From Myxococcota bacterium (GTDB taxonomy: Bacteria; Myxococcota_A; Polyangia; Polyangiales; Houyiibacteriaceae), in the NCBI GenBank assembly GCA_028284955.1, contig JANQQS010000026.1:18068-82067 (forward strand): a stretch of 64,000 nt of DNA, given 5' to 3'. Positions 41,434-50,667 of this stretch are shown piece by piece. Each line of letters opens with the position of its first letter. The first letter of the stretch is position 1. The notes beneath the pieces are model-generated. The model did not search any database and was not told the origin of the DNA. It saw only the letters and a program-made list of their open reading frames with translations. A program made the position numbers and the translations under genes.

Positions 41434-44217
41434 ATGCGCGCCGATTCATCCCCTGATTGTAGGTCGCCCTCCTCATCCGCCCCCCCTCACCGAGCGGCTC
41501 CGTTGTACCGAGTATGTGCTTTCGCCTTGTTGTACACGGCCGCGGTGATCGTGCTTCGGGTAGCGGTTCACGTCGCGGAGTCTCCTTTTCGAGCCGACGT
41601 CTGGTATCGCCTGGGAGTACTTGCGGGAAGCGGCACGCAACTCCTGCTCGGCGTCGCCGCGGGCTCAGCGTTGTGGTTTCGTTCGAGCCGCGCCGCAATC
41701 ATGGCAAGCTCCGCGATAGCGGGGGGCTTGCTCGCGGCGCACGCTGCGGCAGCCCACTACCACGCGACCTTTCATCGCCTGCCCTCTGAGCGCGCGCTCT
41801 CGGTGCTGGAGCACTCTGTATTCGAACGTGGAAGCGCGCTCGCGGAATCGGTCGCCGCGCATGCGCCCTTTTGGCTGGTCGCGGCCGAAGCGGGGGTGCT
41901 CGCGGCGGCGGTCGGACTTTCGACATCGCGGTTTGCTGGCTATCTCCGAATGCGGTTCGGCCAACGCGCCCGGTCCGTATATCAAGCCGTGGGTGCCGCT
42001 TTTGTTCTCCTGATTGGAATCGCGATCGCCACAACCACAAAAGGCACCGGCCAACTCTATTTTGGAGCCGCCGATCCCATCATTCATTTGGCGTTCCACG
42101 GTCACCAACCAAATCTTCCCTCGCCGCGATACGCGCCCCGCGCAGAGGTCATGAGATTTCTACAAACGGAGCTGGGTGTGGAAGCGCCAACTCCCATTGC
42201 CGACCCGCGTTTCCCATATTGCCGCGACGAAATCGCATCCCGCGACGGATCGTCAAATGACGAACCGCGCGACATGCGCGGAAGACGGCAAAGCATCGTG
42301 ATGCTGATCCTTGAGAGCGTCGGCGCGCGTGAATTGCAGCTTAAACACCAAGGACAACCGCTGATGCCCAATCTCGCGCGCATGGCCATGGAGGGCGTGT
42401 CGTTTCAGCGCTTCTTCGCGTCTGGAGATCGGAGCGCTCAAGCACTGGTATCGATGTTCTCGGGAATACCGCCGGCAACCTATCGACGGATTCTCGCCCA
42501 CGCCCCGCTGGCTCCTTTACCCGGCGTGGCGCGAGATCTGAAAAAGGCCGGTTTTGAAACGCGCTACTACCACGGCAGCGATCTCTCGTTTGAGCAACAG
42601 CGCATGTATCTCCGGCGCGCCGGCTTCGATGCAATCGTGGAGCCGCATCCCGCCGAAGAGCGGATCGGATGGGGTCTTCCGGACGGAACTATGTTTCAGA
42701 GAATGCAGTCTGATCTCGAACAGCGATCCAGGGAGCAACCACATTTCTCAGTGCTGTTCACGCTAAGCACGCACGACCCCTACGCCATACCCGACGACTT
42801 TGTCGCGCCCGTCACGCAAAGCGACCGCTGGAGCCGATTTGCTAGCAGTCTGGCCTACCTCGACCACGAGCTCGGTCTGTTTTACGAATGGTTTCTTCGC
42901 CATGAAGCTCCGTCGGGTGCCTTGTTGATCGTCGTCGGCGACCACACGCCCCGTCTCCCTCATCCTACAGACCCGACAAGCACCACAACAGGCGAGTTCG
43001 AATATCGTTTCCGAGTTCCGTTGATCTTGTTGGGTTTGAAACCCGAGACACTCGCGCGAGCTCGTCAAAGAACCAGGGTCACGTCCGGCCACGTGGACCT
43101 CCCGCAGACTATTCTAGGACTCGCTCGCGTGGCCCGACGCGGTTGCTATCAAGGCCGGAATCTGCTCGGAAGAACGCCATGGCCAAAGGCCCGCAAGGTC
43201 GTCTCCCTGGCCGGCGAAGAACTCGAGTTCATGTACGTCCACGAGCAATCGCAGCGCTGGATGTTTCATCTCAAAACGCAAGTTGCGCGCCTCTACGATA
43301 TAGAACGCGATCCAAATCTCAAACGCGACCTGTACCGTCCACAGCACGAACAATCAATTAGACTCGGAAACCTCGTGCGCGCCTACCATGAAGTAGGTCG
43401 CTATCTCAGCGAGCATGCACGCTACGCTCCATCTCACGATGCGCTGCGACAGCGCCAAAACGCCGGAATGAAGCCTGCCTCAAAAGGGCAATCCGAAGAG
43501 CGCTTGCGACTAGTCTCGCACCGCGGAAACACCATCGACAACCAGGAGCATTCCTCTGCGAAGGAAAACACGCTCGACGCGATCGCGGCAGCCATCGAGG
43601 CTGGATTTGAATGGGTGGAAGTCGACGTCCAAGTGACGCGGGATGGTGTTCCCGTTTTGGCCCACGATGCGGCGGTGCACGTCGCTCTGAGCTCAAATCG
43701 CGCTCCCGCGGCAAAGGATATCGCCGCGCTGGAATACGCCGAGCTCGAACGCTTGGGTGACGCGCGCCCACCCTCGCTCGAGGAAGCGCTCACGCGGTTT
43801 GGCACACGGGTCGGCTTTTGTCTCGAACTCAAACCACAACGCGACGTCTTTCGTCAGATGGACCTTGTCCACGGCGTAGTTCGGCTACTCGATACCATTC
43901 CCCACCAGCCTGTAATGGTGGATAGTTTCGCGCGAACGATGCTCACAAGCATGCGAGAGTTTTCGGACGTAGAAATCGGTTACGACTTGCCTCAGCAACC
44001 GGTCGAACAAGAATGGCTGGCCTACGCCGCCCAAGCGCGTTTCGACTGGGTCTACATTCGTGCCGACCTCATCACCGAGGAAGTGTTGTCAGAAGCCCGT
44101 CGCATGGGATTGCGGGTCATGGCCTACACCGTCAATCAAGTGGGCACTCTTCGAGGAATGAATGTCGACGGTATCATGACCGACCATGTGTCGGTCTTGC
44201 GCGCCTTTTCGCGCTAG
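41434..44217 (+). CDS. Membrane sulfatase / LTA-synthase-like domain fused to a glycerophosphodiesterase
   Basis: A 927-residue protein. Five membrane helices fill residues 20-210 (for example LYTAAVIVLRVAVHVAE). The sulfatase/alkaline-phosphatase domain of the LtaS group follows: VMLILESVGARELQL near 290, MPNLARMAMEGVSF, FFASGDRSAQALVSMFSGIP with a Ser at the expected nucleophile site (often Thr), and VGDHTPRLPHP near 506. From about 685 to the end lies a full GDPD domain: SHRGNTID, AKENTLDAIAAAIEAGF, WVEVDVQVTRDGVPVLAHD and FCLELKPQ. LtaS-type enzymes move phosphoglycerol groups from phosphatidylglycerol, and GDPD enzymes cleave glycerophosphodiesters, so one protein could add and remove such groups in the periplasm. 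That is an inference. Confidence 0.87.
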   Translation: MRADSSPDCRSPSSSAPPHRAAPLYRVCAFALLYTAAVIVLRVAVHVAESPFRADVWYRLGVLAGSGTQLLLGVAAGSALWFRSSRAAIMASSAIAGGLLAAHAAAAHYHATFHRLPSERALSVLEHSVFERGSALAESVAAHAPFWLVAAEAGVLAAAVGLSTSRFAGYLRMRFGQRARSVYQAVGAAFVLLIGIAIATTTKGTGQLYFGAADPIIHLAFHGHQPNLPSPRYAPRAEVMRFLQTELGVEAPTPIADPRFPYCRDEIASRDGSSNDEPRDMRGRRQSIVMLILESVGARELQLKHQGQPLMPNLARMAMEGVSFQRFFASGDRSAQALVSMFSGIPPATYRRILAHAPLAPLPGVARDLKKAGFETRYYHGSDLSFEQQRMYLRRAGFDAIVEPHPAEERIGWGLPDGTMFQRMQSDLEQRSREQPHFSVLFTLSTHDPYAIPDDFVAPVTQSDRWSRFASSLAYLDHELGLFYEWFLRHEAPSGALLIVVGDHTPRLPHPTDPTSTTTGEFEYRFRVPLILLGLKPETLARARQRTRVTSGHVDLPQTILGLARVARRGCYQGRNLLGRTPWPKARKVVSLAGEELEFMYVHEQSQRWMFHLKTQVARLYDIERDPNLKRDLYRPQHEQSIRLGNLVRAYHEVGRYLSEHARYAPSHDALRQRQNAGMKPASKGQSEERLRLVSHRGNTIDNQEHSSAKENTLDAIAAAIEAGFEWVEVDVQVTRDGVPVLAHDAAVHVALSSNRAPAAKDIAALEYAELERLGDARPPSLEEALTRFGTRVGFCLELKPQRDVFRQMDLVHGVVRLLDTIPHQPVMVDSFARTMLTSMREFSDVEIGYDLPQQPVEQEWLAYAAQARFDWVYIRADLITEEVLSEARRMGLRVMAYTVNQVGTLRGMNVDGIMTDHVSVLRAFSR

Positions 44218-44252
44218 CAAGGCAGGCGCTTTCGGATGTGGGTCGTTGCTGG

Positions 44253-45182
44253 CTACGGTAGCTCTGGTTCGCGGTCCTCGAGCAAGGTTGTGCGCACGGC
44301 GTGAATGCTCGCGATTCGGTCTGATTCGGTTCGCCAAGCGAGGTAGATCGGCTTTCGATACCTCGGTTCTAGTTCAGGAGAGATACCCTGGAGAGGCAAG
44401 GGAACCAACTGCCCCGTTTCCAGCGCGCCCCCGCAAAGATACGTTGGCAAGATCGCGACTCCAAACCCTTGAAGCGCAAAGAACATCGTTTCTTCCATAT
44501 CGCTCGACGAAAAACGAACGCGCTTGGGCGGCGGGCACGAAGTACCGAAAATCGCTCTCCACCAAGGTTCGAACACCGAAATCGGATTGACCATGTGTAC
44601 GTGTCGGGTTCTCAGCTCCTGAATCGACGTCGGTGGTCCGACGCGTTGCAGATAGGTCGGTGCAACCACTGCAACGAGCTCCTCCTCCGCGATGGGGACA
44701 CAATCGAATTGTCGCGTGCGCCATTTTCGAAGACTGAAATATACCGCGACGTCGAGCTTGCCGGCCTGGAGCAGCGGCTCGAGATCATAGGATTCGCCCG
44801 TCACCAACTCGAGCTCGATTTGTGGAAAGCGTTCGAGGACCTTGGCAATCCGGGCGCGCAACCAAAACTTGGCGAACGGGCCCGGAGCACCGATGCGGAC
44901 TTGGCCCTCAAGCTTTTCGTCCGCATGGGTGGCTACGTCGACCGCGAGATCGATCTGTGAAAAACGGATGGCAATCGATTCATATAAATCGCGGCCCGAA
45001 CGAGTAAGCTGCGCTCGTCGGCCAACTTTTTCAAAAAGGACAATGCCGAGCTGGTTTTCCAAGCTCTTCATCTGCTGACTGATTGCGGATTGAGTCACTC
45101 GACGTCGTTTTGCGGCTTCCACGAAGCTGGGCGATTTCGCGACCTCAACGAAACTTCTGAGCAAGTCGTAGTCCACCGCCAC
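44253..45182 (-). CDS. LysR-family transcriptional regulator
   Basis: With the GTG at 45182 (ribosome site GGGAG eight bases upstream) the protein has 309 residues. The N-terminal winged helix-turn-helix reads DLLRSFVEVAKSPSFVEAAK followed by RRRVTQSAISQQMKSLE, the typical LysR pattern, then a linker helix and a substrate-binding domain in two lobes (VRIGAPGPFAKFWLRARIAK). LysR proteins bind small co-inducers. The likely target is not adjacent: it follows ruvC by 13 nt on the same strand and converges on the sulfatase-GDPD gene. The open frame continues upstream into ruvC, but that start lacks a ribosome site. Confidence 0.92.
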   Translation of the reverse strand: MAVDYDLLRSFVEVAKSPSFVEAAKRRRVTQSAISQQMKSLENQLGIVLFEKVGRRAQLTRSGRDLYESIAIRFSQIDLAVDVATHADEKLEGQVRIGAPGPFAKFWLRARIAKVLERFPQIELELVTGESYDLEPLLQAGKLDVAVYFSLRKWRTRQFDCVPIAEEELVAVVAPTYLQRVGPPTSIQELRTRHVHMVNPISVFEPWWRAIFGTSCPPPKRVRFSSSDMEETMFFALQGFGVAILPTYLCGGALETGQLVPLPLQGISPELEPRYRKPIYLAWRTESDRIASIHAVRTTLLEDREPELP

Positions 45183-45195
45183 TGGTGCGCTCCCT

Positions 45196-45705
45196 TTAGA
45201 CGACCCGGGGGCTCGCGGGTCGCTGAACACGCGACTCCACCGTGGACGCATGCAGATGGGTCAGCGCGATCGCGAGCGCATCCGTCGCGTCGGGAGGAGG
45301 TTCCTCGCGGAGCCCGAGGATAGATCGCATCAATCGAGCGACTTGCGCTTTGTCGGCCGCTCCACGACCCGCAATCGAACGTTTGACCACGGCGGGGGGA
45401 TAGGAACTCACCGCGAGATCCGCTTCCGCGACGGCAAGCAAAGCCACACCGCGAGCGTGTCCGAGTTTCAGCGCAGCACTTGGATGTTTTGCAAAAAAAA
45501 TGTCCTCCACCGCAACGGCCTCCGGTTGGTGCTGAGCAATAACCTCCCGCAGTCCATCATGGATGCCACGCAGCCGCAGGGGGAGCGAGTCGTTCTTTGC
45601 GGGCGCGATGACGCCAAAACCGCACGCCGTCACCCCTTGGCGGGAACGCGTTACCACCCCCCAACCGGTCTTTCGGGTCCCGGGATCAATGCCAAGCACG
45701 CGCAA
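45196..45705 (-). CDS. ruvC: Crossover junction endodeoxyribonuclease RuvC
   Basis: RuvC resolves Holliday junctions by paired cuts. The 169-residue protein starts at a TTG (45705), one base after the yebC stop, with GGAG about eight bases upstream; an upstream ATG lies inside yebC and adds residues not seen in the family. The core VLGIDPGTRKTGWGVV holds the first catalytic Asp; VAVEDIFFAKHPSAALKLGH holds the second acidic residue; the C-terminal DATDALAIALTH holds the last Asp pair and His. Length is normal. ruvAB lie about 4 kb downstream, separated by the LysR and sulfatase-GDPD genes. Confidence 0.95.
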   Translation of the reverse strand: MRVLGIDPGTRKTGWGVVTRSRQGVTACGFGVIAPAKNDSLPLRLRGIHDGLREVIAQHQPEAVAVEDIFFAKHPSAALKLGHARGVALLAVAEADLAVSSYPPAVVKRSIAGRGAADKAQVARLMRSILGLREEPPPDATDALAIALTHLHASTVESRVQRPASPRVV

Positions 45706-45706
45706 A

Positions 45707-46441
45707 CTATGGCTCCGAGGAGCTGAGTTGAAAGTCGGCGAACACGTTCTGCACATCCTCGTGGTCGTCCAACACGTCAAACAACTGAAGCAGGCTATCC
45801 GCTTCTTTTCCCTCGACCTCCTTCGGTGTTTTGGGAATGTACGCGAGCGCGGCTTCCAATACGTTGATTCCTGCTTGCTCTACCGCCTCGCGCACCGCGT
45901 CGAGTTCTGTGCGGCCGCACGTGATCATCCAGTCGCTATCGTCGGATTCGATATCGTCTGCCCCTGCGTCGCCCGCAACCTCGAAGAGCTGTTCCTCGGT
46001 CGCGCTGTCACCGCCAACTTTGATGACGCCTTTTTGGTCAAAAGCCCACGCGGCCACACCGCTTGCTCCGAGCTGGCCTCCGTTCTTGTCGAACAGCTTC
46101 CGAATCTCGGCGGCAGTTCGGTTTCGATTGTCAGTCATCACCTCGAGCAAAAACAATGACCCCGCGGGGCCGACGCCTTCGTACAAGAGCTCCTCATAGT
46201 TGACCCCATCGAGCTCGCCGGTCCCCTTCTTGATCGCCCGGACGATATTGTCCTGGGGCATGTTTTGCGACCGAGCTAGATCGATGGCTCGACGCAGGCG
46301 AGGATTCCCATCCGGGTCTCCGCCGCCCATCCGCGCGGCCACGGTGACCTCTTTGATAATCTTGGTGAATACCTTGGCTCGTTTGGCATCTTGAGCACCT
46401 TTTCGATGCTTGATGGTGGACCATTTATTGTGACCGCTCAT
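45707..46441 (-). CDS. yebC: YebC/PmpR family protein
   Basis: A 244-residue protein beginning MSGHNKWSTIKHRKGAQDAK, the exact family opening, followed by KVFTKIIKEVTVAARMGGGD and the GVAAWAFDQKGVI segment. YebC proteins act as transcriptional regulators in some bacteria, and in others (YebC2/TACO1) relieve ribosome stalling. It is usually next to ruvC, as here. Its ATG lies inside the end of the upstream lipoprotein gene (overlap 17 nt), so the three genes form one unit. Confidence 0.97.
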   Translation of the reverse strand: MSGHNKWSTIKHRKGAQDAKRAKVFTKIIKEVTVAARMGGGDPDGNPRLRRAIDLARSQNMPQDNIVRAIKKGTGELDGVNYEELLYEGVGPAGSLFLLEVMTDNRNRTAAEIRKLFDKNGGQLGASGVAAWAFDQKGVIKVGGDSATEEQLFEVAGDAGADDIESDDSDWMITCGRTELDAVREAVEQAGINVLEAALAYIPKTPKEVEGKEADSLLQLFDVLDDHEDVQNVFADFQLSSSEP

Positions 46442-47150
46442 CGCTACTCTCCGGCCTATCGCCTACCTCAACGACCTTCCACTGACCAGCTTCCCGTCGC
46501 AATACGATCTCGCGTCCGCTCGTGGTGCGTACGCGCGCATCATTGCCTTGGGTCTCATAGGCAAGGTCGAGTTCATCCTCGGTGTCTTCGAGAAGCTGAG
46601 TCATCTCGGTTTCCAGCTCGGCGCGGGAACCCCGCGACAAGACTCTGAGAACGCCGTGCAGGCTGCGACGCGTGATCGCGCGGCGCAACGCCGCGACAGT
46701 TTCTTGCGGAGTTCGGAGCGAAGGCTCGCCAATCACGTCTCCGGGGACCCACCAGACCCCTTTTTTCTTCTTCAGGGTCGTGACTTCGCCGGTCGAAAGG
46801 TGAACATCCGCCTCCGCAGAAAGCGCCCCCTCGTCGAGCTTGGCAAGGTGGTTCGCTTGCTCACTCAGCTCCCGCTGGTTCTCCTTCATCAACCGCTCAA
46901 ACTCCTCGAACGAGATGCTGGCTCTCGTTTCGCGATCGAGCAGTGCATACGCGGCTCGCGCGTCTGAAGAACGAACCGCAGCAACGTATCGATCGACAAC
47001 TCCTTGCGGGCTCGTCGCTCCCGAAGCGCAAGCGCCAAGGACTACGAGCCACCCGATCGCTCGAAGAGCCGCACGAATACGCGATGCGCCCACGTGCAAT
47101 ACTCCACGTCGTGTCGTCTCCCCGGCGATCGGCGGTTTCCAAAGGACCAC
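46425..47150 (-). CDS. Predicted lipoprotein upstream of yebC
   Basis: A 241-residue protein with the hydrophobic core RAALRAIGWLVVLGACASG, which ends in a lipobox Cys. The mature part starts with PQGVVDRYVAAVRSSDARAA, a helical pattern resembling NTF2/DUF4878-like lipoproteins, and has two half-repeats with W-x-V ends (GVWWVPGD and GQWKVVEV). Probably an outer-membrane lipoprotein of unknown function. The start is more likely a GTG about 19 codons downstream (VGASRIRAALRAIGW) than the first codon of the frame. Confidence 0.7.
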   Translation of the reverse strand: MVLWKPPIAGETTRRGVLHVGASRIRAALRAIGWLVVLGACASGATSPQGVVDRYVAAVRSSDARAAYALLDRETRASISFEEFERLMKENQRELSEQANHLAKLDEGALSAEADVHLSTGEVTTLKKKKGVWWVPGDVIGEPSLRTPQETVAALRRAITRRSLHGVLRVLSRGSRAELETEMTQLLEDTEDELDLAYETQGNDARVRTTSGREIVLRREAGQWKVVEVGDRPESSDERSQ

Positions 47151-47416
47151 GCTTTTGCAAGCGTAGCTCGCTTTTTCCCGACAGTCGGCAAAACCGCTCT
47201 TTTCGCCCGGGCGATCCCGTCTCTCTGAGGACCACGACCCGATGCGTAGTCACGTTCACGAGCCGTGAGAACGCCGGTTCACAAGACGTCGTCATCGCAC
47301 GCTGAAGAGAAACTAACTAACTGAATTCAATGATCATTTGTCACCAGACTATTCTGGCACGATTCCTGGAACTGTCTCTGGGTGCCGAAACCAGACGATC
47401 GGCGAAGGGACAGAGA

Positions 47417-48070
47417 ATGCAAACGCGAAGAGCATACGGCCAGTTTGGAATGCTGCTTTGGGTGGCAATGAGTAGCGGGCTCGCGAGCTGCGCCTCTGAC
47501 AACGACCACTGCGACGATTCGGGCTGTCACGAGGCCGAATCCGAATCAAACGGCACCAGTGAAGAAAGCGTGTGCCGATTCAGCCACGAGTGTGGTGCGG
47601 GACGGGCCTGCCTCAACGGCGCGTGCCAGGCCGAATGCGACGCGGATACCATGTGTCCCGAAGGACAGGGCTGCACGGACGGATGGTGCACGCCGGACGC
47701 GTCGCAGGAATGTGAAGACGACACCGCCTGCGAGGACGGGCAAATCTGCATGAACGGAGCCTGCATCGATTCATGCACGGATGATCCCGAATGCGGCGAG
47801 GGACGATACTGCAACGGCGGTCAATGCACGGTCGACACACGGCCAAAGCCTTTCTGCAAGGAAGATAGCGAGTGCGAACCTGGACATCCTTGCGTCGGCG
47901 GAGTGTGTCGTACGACATGCGAGACCCACGACCAATGCCTGCGTTTCGACGTGCAGTTCAGTTTTTGCAAAGAAAACCTCTGCGTCACGGGCAATGAAGC
48001 GACCAGCGACTGCGCTACAAATCGCCATTGTGAACCCGGAAAGGTCTGTCTCGACGGCGTGTGTCGCTAG
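47417..48070 (+). CDS. Cys-rich predicted lipoprotein
   Basis: From the ATG at 47417 the 217-residue protein begins MQTRRAYGQFGMLLWVAMSS with the lipobox GLASC. The mature part is built of about six units with the pattern C-x5-C-x2-G-x2-C-x2-G-x-C (for example CADSN-like HECGAGRACLNGACQAEC and CEDGQICMNGAC), similar to short disulfide-rich repeats of surface proteins in Myxococcota. No enzyme domain is seen. It is transcribed away from the yebC unit. The open frame extends 29 codons further upstream, but without a signal. Confidence 0.75.
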   Translation: MQTRRAYGQFGMLLWVAMSSGLASCASDNDHCDDSGCHEAESESNGTSEESVCRFSHECGAGRACLNGACQAECDADTMCPEGQGCTDGWCTPDASQECEDDTACEDGQICMNGACIDSCTDDPECGEGRYCNGGQCTVDTRPKPFCKEDSECEPGHPCVGGVCRTTCETHDQCLRFDVQFSFCKENLCVTGNEATSDCATNRHCEPGKVCLDGVCR

Positions 48071-48092
48071 TGTTGCGTGGAGCTCGCCGAAG

Positions 48093-50534
48093 CTACTTCT
48101 TCTTCCCTCTTTTTTTGATGACAAACTGCACGCGCCGGTTTCGCGCCCGGTTGGCGGACGTGATGTTCGGCACCAGGGGGCGATCTGGCCCGTAGCCCGT
48201 CGCTTCGAGTCGCGACGAATCGACACCGTGCGATACGAGCCACGCTCGAACGGCTGCGGCTCTCTCAGTGGACAGCGTTTTGTTGTGGGCGCGACCGCCA
48301 CGATTGTCGGTGTGCCCTTGAATTTCAATCAACTCGAGATGCGGGTTACGCACGATGAGGTCTGCGACTTCGCTGAGCAACGGGTCGCTGCTCGGCAAAA
48401 TCTCTGCGCTGTCGGTGGCGAAGTTCACCTGGCGCCGAATGCGGATATTTTTTCCCGCGATGCGCGCGAGCGGCTTGCGGGGCTTGGTTATCAATACAAC
48501 CTCGAGCGAGGTATCCTCCCGCGCAGCGATTTCAAGAGGCTGCACACGGAGCAAATAACCCTCCGCCTCCGTACGCGCGGAATAGCTCCCGGGGGGAAGA
48601 TCGGATGCCGAAAACGCTCCCGATGCGTCCGAGGTCAGCTCACGCGTGTCGGCGCCCGAAATCTGAATCTTGGCCCCGCCGACCGCTTCTCCTTGGTCGT
48701 CGACCACGCGGCCTTGCAAGGCTGCCACTTTCGGCTTTGACTTCAGCACACATCGCGTTTCGACCGGTCCCTCTGAGTTCGCGCCAGTCGGACTCGCGGC
48801 GTCTCCGGCTTCTCCCTCTTGTTCCGCTTCTTCGAACGGGTCGTCGAACTCCTCTTCAGAGACACCATCCTGACCACCGTCCTCGCTAGTCGACGAGGCT
48901 TCGTCGTTCGACGAGGCCGACGCGGCGCTGGGAATCGTGGCCGAACACGAGCCGTCTTCGTAGTCTGGATGCGTCACGCGCATGTCCACCTGGTCACCCG
49001 GCTCGAAGAGGTACGTCGTAAACTCGCCGGTCTCGTCGGCGACCAGCGCGGTCAACTGTCGATTCTCGAATCGAATCGTAGCTCCGCCCACGGGAGTTTC
49101 GGATCCTTCCTCGACAACGACGCCGTGCACTCGCTTGCGCAACGCGAACGGGTCTACTTCCTTTTCTCGTTCCACCCGCTCAACCCTTGGCTCGAGAGGG
49201 TCTGGGTCGTACGCGTAGGAAATTCCGACGAGGATGTTGTAGGGCGCAGTCGGCGCCAGTTCCCGAACGAAATCTCGAGAGCCCGTGAGACCGATATCGC
49301 CCCCGAGCAGAAACGACAGCCCGTGCACTGGTGGAAGAATGCGAACTCCGAGCGTAAGCGTCATCGGAAACGCGCTGGGACCGGCCTGGTCAAGACAACT
49401 GTCCGCATCCGCCGGCACCTCGCTGGTGCTTCCTGCGGCGGACACGAAAAGGCACGAATAGCCCTGTCGATTGATGGGAATCGACCAGTTCCATTCCAAA
49501 ATGGGGTGAATATAGAAATCGCGAGACACCCGCAACGGCGACTCGAACCCCAAACCCAGACGGAAAAAATCCGTCCGATTGATGTTTAGCCCGAAGCGCT
49601 CGATCGCCGTCACAAGATGACGGGTTTCGTCTGCCATCGAAGCGGCAGGGTCTTCGAGGTTCGCGAAGCGTTCATTTTCCGTGTCCTCGATCAAGTTGCC
49701 CGAGTTATCGAAGTAGTATTGTCCGGAAAGCCGGGCCACAAAGGGTATCGGCTTGCGCAATCCGCGCAGATCGGCCGTGAGGTTGGCCCTCAGGCCAACG
49801 CTTGTTCCCTTGAGGCCAACGCCAATGTCGCCAACGGTATTGAGCAAGGCCAGCGTTGCGTCTCCTCCTACGGTCAACCAGGGCGTCGGGCTGTAGAACC
49901 CTTTGACGCCAAGGTCTGCGTCCCCGAGAACTTGAAACAGCTCGGGATCTCCTTGGTCGTTGGAGTTGGCGTACGATTGGACCGAGGCGAACACTTCGAC
50001 GTTGTCGTGAACCGACCAGCCGAGCGACAGAAACCCTCCCACGTGTTTGGCGTCGTCGCCCGACACAATGAAGTCCTTGGCGAAGAAAAACTCGCTCGCC
50101 AGCTGCAGACGAAACGACCCCGTGGTCCCTGAGCCGGCGTCCACCACCCGAATGCCGCCGACGGGCCCGCGAAGCGTGTTGTGGGAACGAAAACGCTCGC
50201 GTCGACGTTCGGCAGACTCCGGCGTCGCAGTTGTGCGCGCGCTCGAGGAGGCCGCTGCAGACGAACCCGAGACCTGAGCGGACGCCTCGACCTCGGAGGG
50301 TGTGTCCGGTTCATCGTCGAACTCATCGTCAAACTCGTCGCCACCCGACCGGCTCTCCGCCACTGGCGCCGGGCTCTTGGGCGCAGGGGAAGCGCGCCTA
50401 GGCGTTTCGTCCTCGAAATCATCATCAAATTCGTCGTCGAATTCATCGTCCGCCTGGGCGGCAACCGACGACTCCAACACGAAGCCGCTTCCCCAAGCCA
50501 CACCCAAGCAGAGGAAAGGGATCGTGACCCTCAT
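48093..50534 (-). CDS. OmpA-family outer-membrane protein with carboxypeptidase-regulatory-like domains
   Basis: From the ATG at 50534 (MRVTIPFLCLGVAWGSGFVL, signal peptide) the protein has 813 residues. Next is an extremely acidic stretch with repeated D-D-E-F units (DDEFDDEFDDDFEDE) and a Ser/Thr/Glu-rich linker. A beta-barrel-like region (FRLQLASEFFFAKDFIVSGD onward) with many aromatic strands follows. Two carboxypeptidase-regulatory-like folds come next (VHGVVVEEGSETPVGGATIR and ALQGRVVDDQGEAVGGAKIQ), then a C-terminal OmpA peptidoglycan-binding domain (IEIQGHTDNRGGRAHNKTLS, TERAAAVRAWLVSHGV). It probably tethers the outer membrane to the wall. The acidic repeats may bind calcium. Confidence 0.87.
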   Translation of the reverse strand: MRVTIPFLCLGVAWGSGFVLESSVAAQADDEFDDEFDDDFEDETPRRASPAPKSPAPVAESRSGGDEFDDEFDDEPDTPSEVEASAQVSGSSAAASSSARTTATPESAERRRERFRSHNTLRGPVGGIRVVDAGSGTTGSFRLQLASEFFFAKDFIVSGDDAKHVGGFLSLGWSVHDNVEVFASVQSYANSNDQGDPELFQVLGDADLGVKGFYSPTPWLTVGGDATLALLNTVGDIGVGLKGTSVGLRANLTADLRGLRKPIPFVARLSGQYYFDNSGNLIEDTENERFANLEDPAASMADETRHLVTAIERFGLNINRTDFFRLGLGFESPLRVSRDFYIHPILEWNWSIPINRQGYSCLFVSAAGSTSEVPADADSCLDQAGPSAFPMTLTLGVRILPPVHGLSFLLGGDIGLTGSRDFVRELAPTAPYNILVGISYAYDPDPLEPRVERVEREKEVDPFALRKRVHGVVVEEGSETPVGGATIRFENRQLTALVADETGEFTTYLFEPGDQVDMRVTHPDYEDGSCSATIPSAASASSNDEASSTSEDGGQDGVSEEEFDDPFEEAEQEGEAGDAASPTGANSEGPVETRCVLKSKPKVAALQGRVVDDQGEAVGGAKIQISGADTRELTSDASGAFSASDLPPGSYSARTEAEGYLLRVQPLEIAAREDTSLEVVLITKPRKPLARIAGKNIRIRRQVNFATDSAEILPSSDPLLSEVADLIVRNPHLELIEIQGHTDNRGGRAHNKTLSTERAAAVRAWLVSHGVDSSRLEATGYGPDRPLVPNITSANRARNRRVQFVIKKRGKKK

Positions 50535-50635
50535 GCACCAATCTCCCCTCATGCACCCCTCCCCCTGGTCAGATGCTCCAAGGTCCGAGCGCGTCCCGTC
50601 CGAGCGCATCCCATAGAGCAATGGTCAGTGTGGCT

Positions 50636-50658
50636 GAGGGTCTGGCGCCCAGACCCTC
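50636..50658. terminator. Solo hairpin of type A
   Basis: A perfect 10-bp stem (50636-50645 with 50649-50658, loop CGC) of the R-family A type, with the CTCTCG flank on the plus-strand side. It lies ten bases beyond the stop of the gene at 50668. Its orientation is opposite to that in R1-R4 relative to the gene. It lacks a T tract, so it may work as a structured 3' end. Confidence 0.6.
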
Positions 50659-50667
50659 TCGTCTGCT

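Noticed and set aside
47354..47371. Sigma-54 promoter before the Cys-rich lipoprotein (TGGCACGATTCCTGGA)
   Set aside because: The -24 half is perfect, but the -12 half has GG in place of GC and no activator site is seen.
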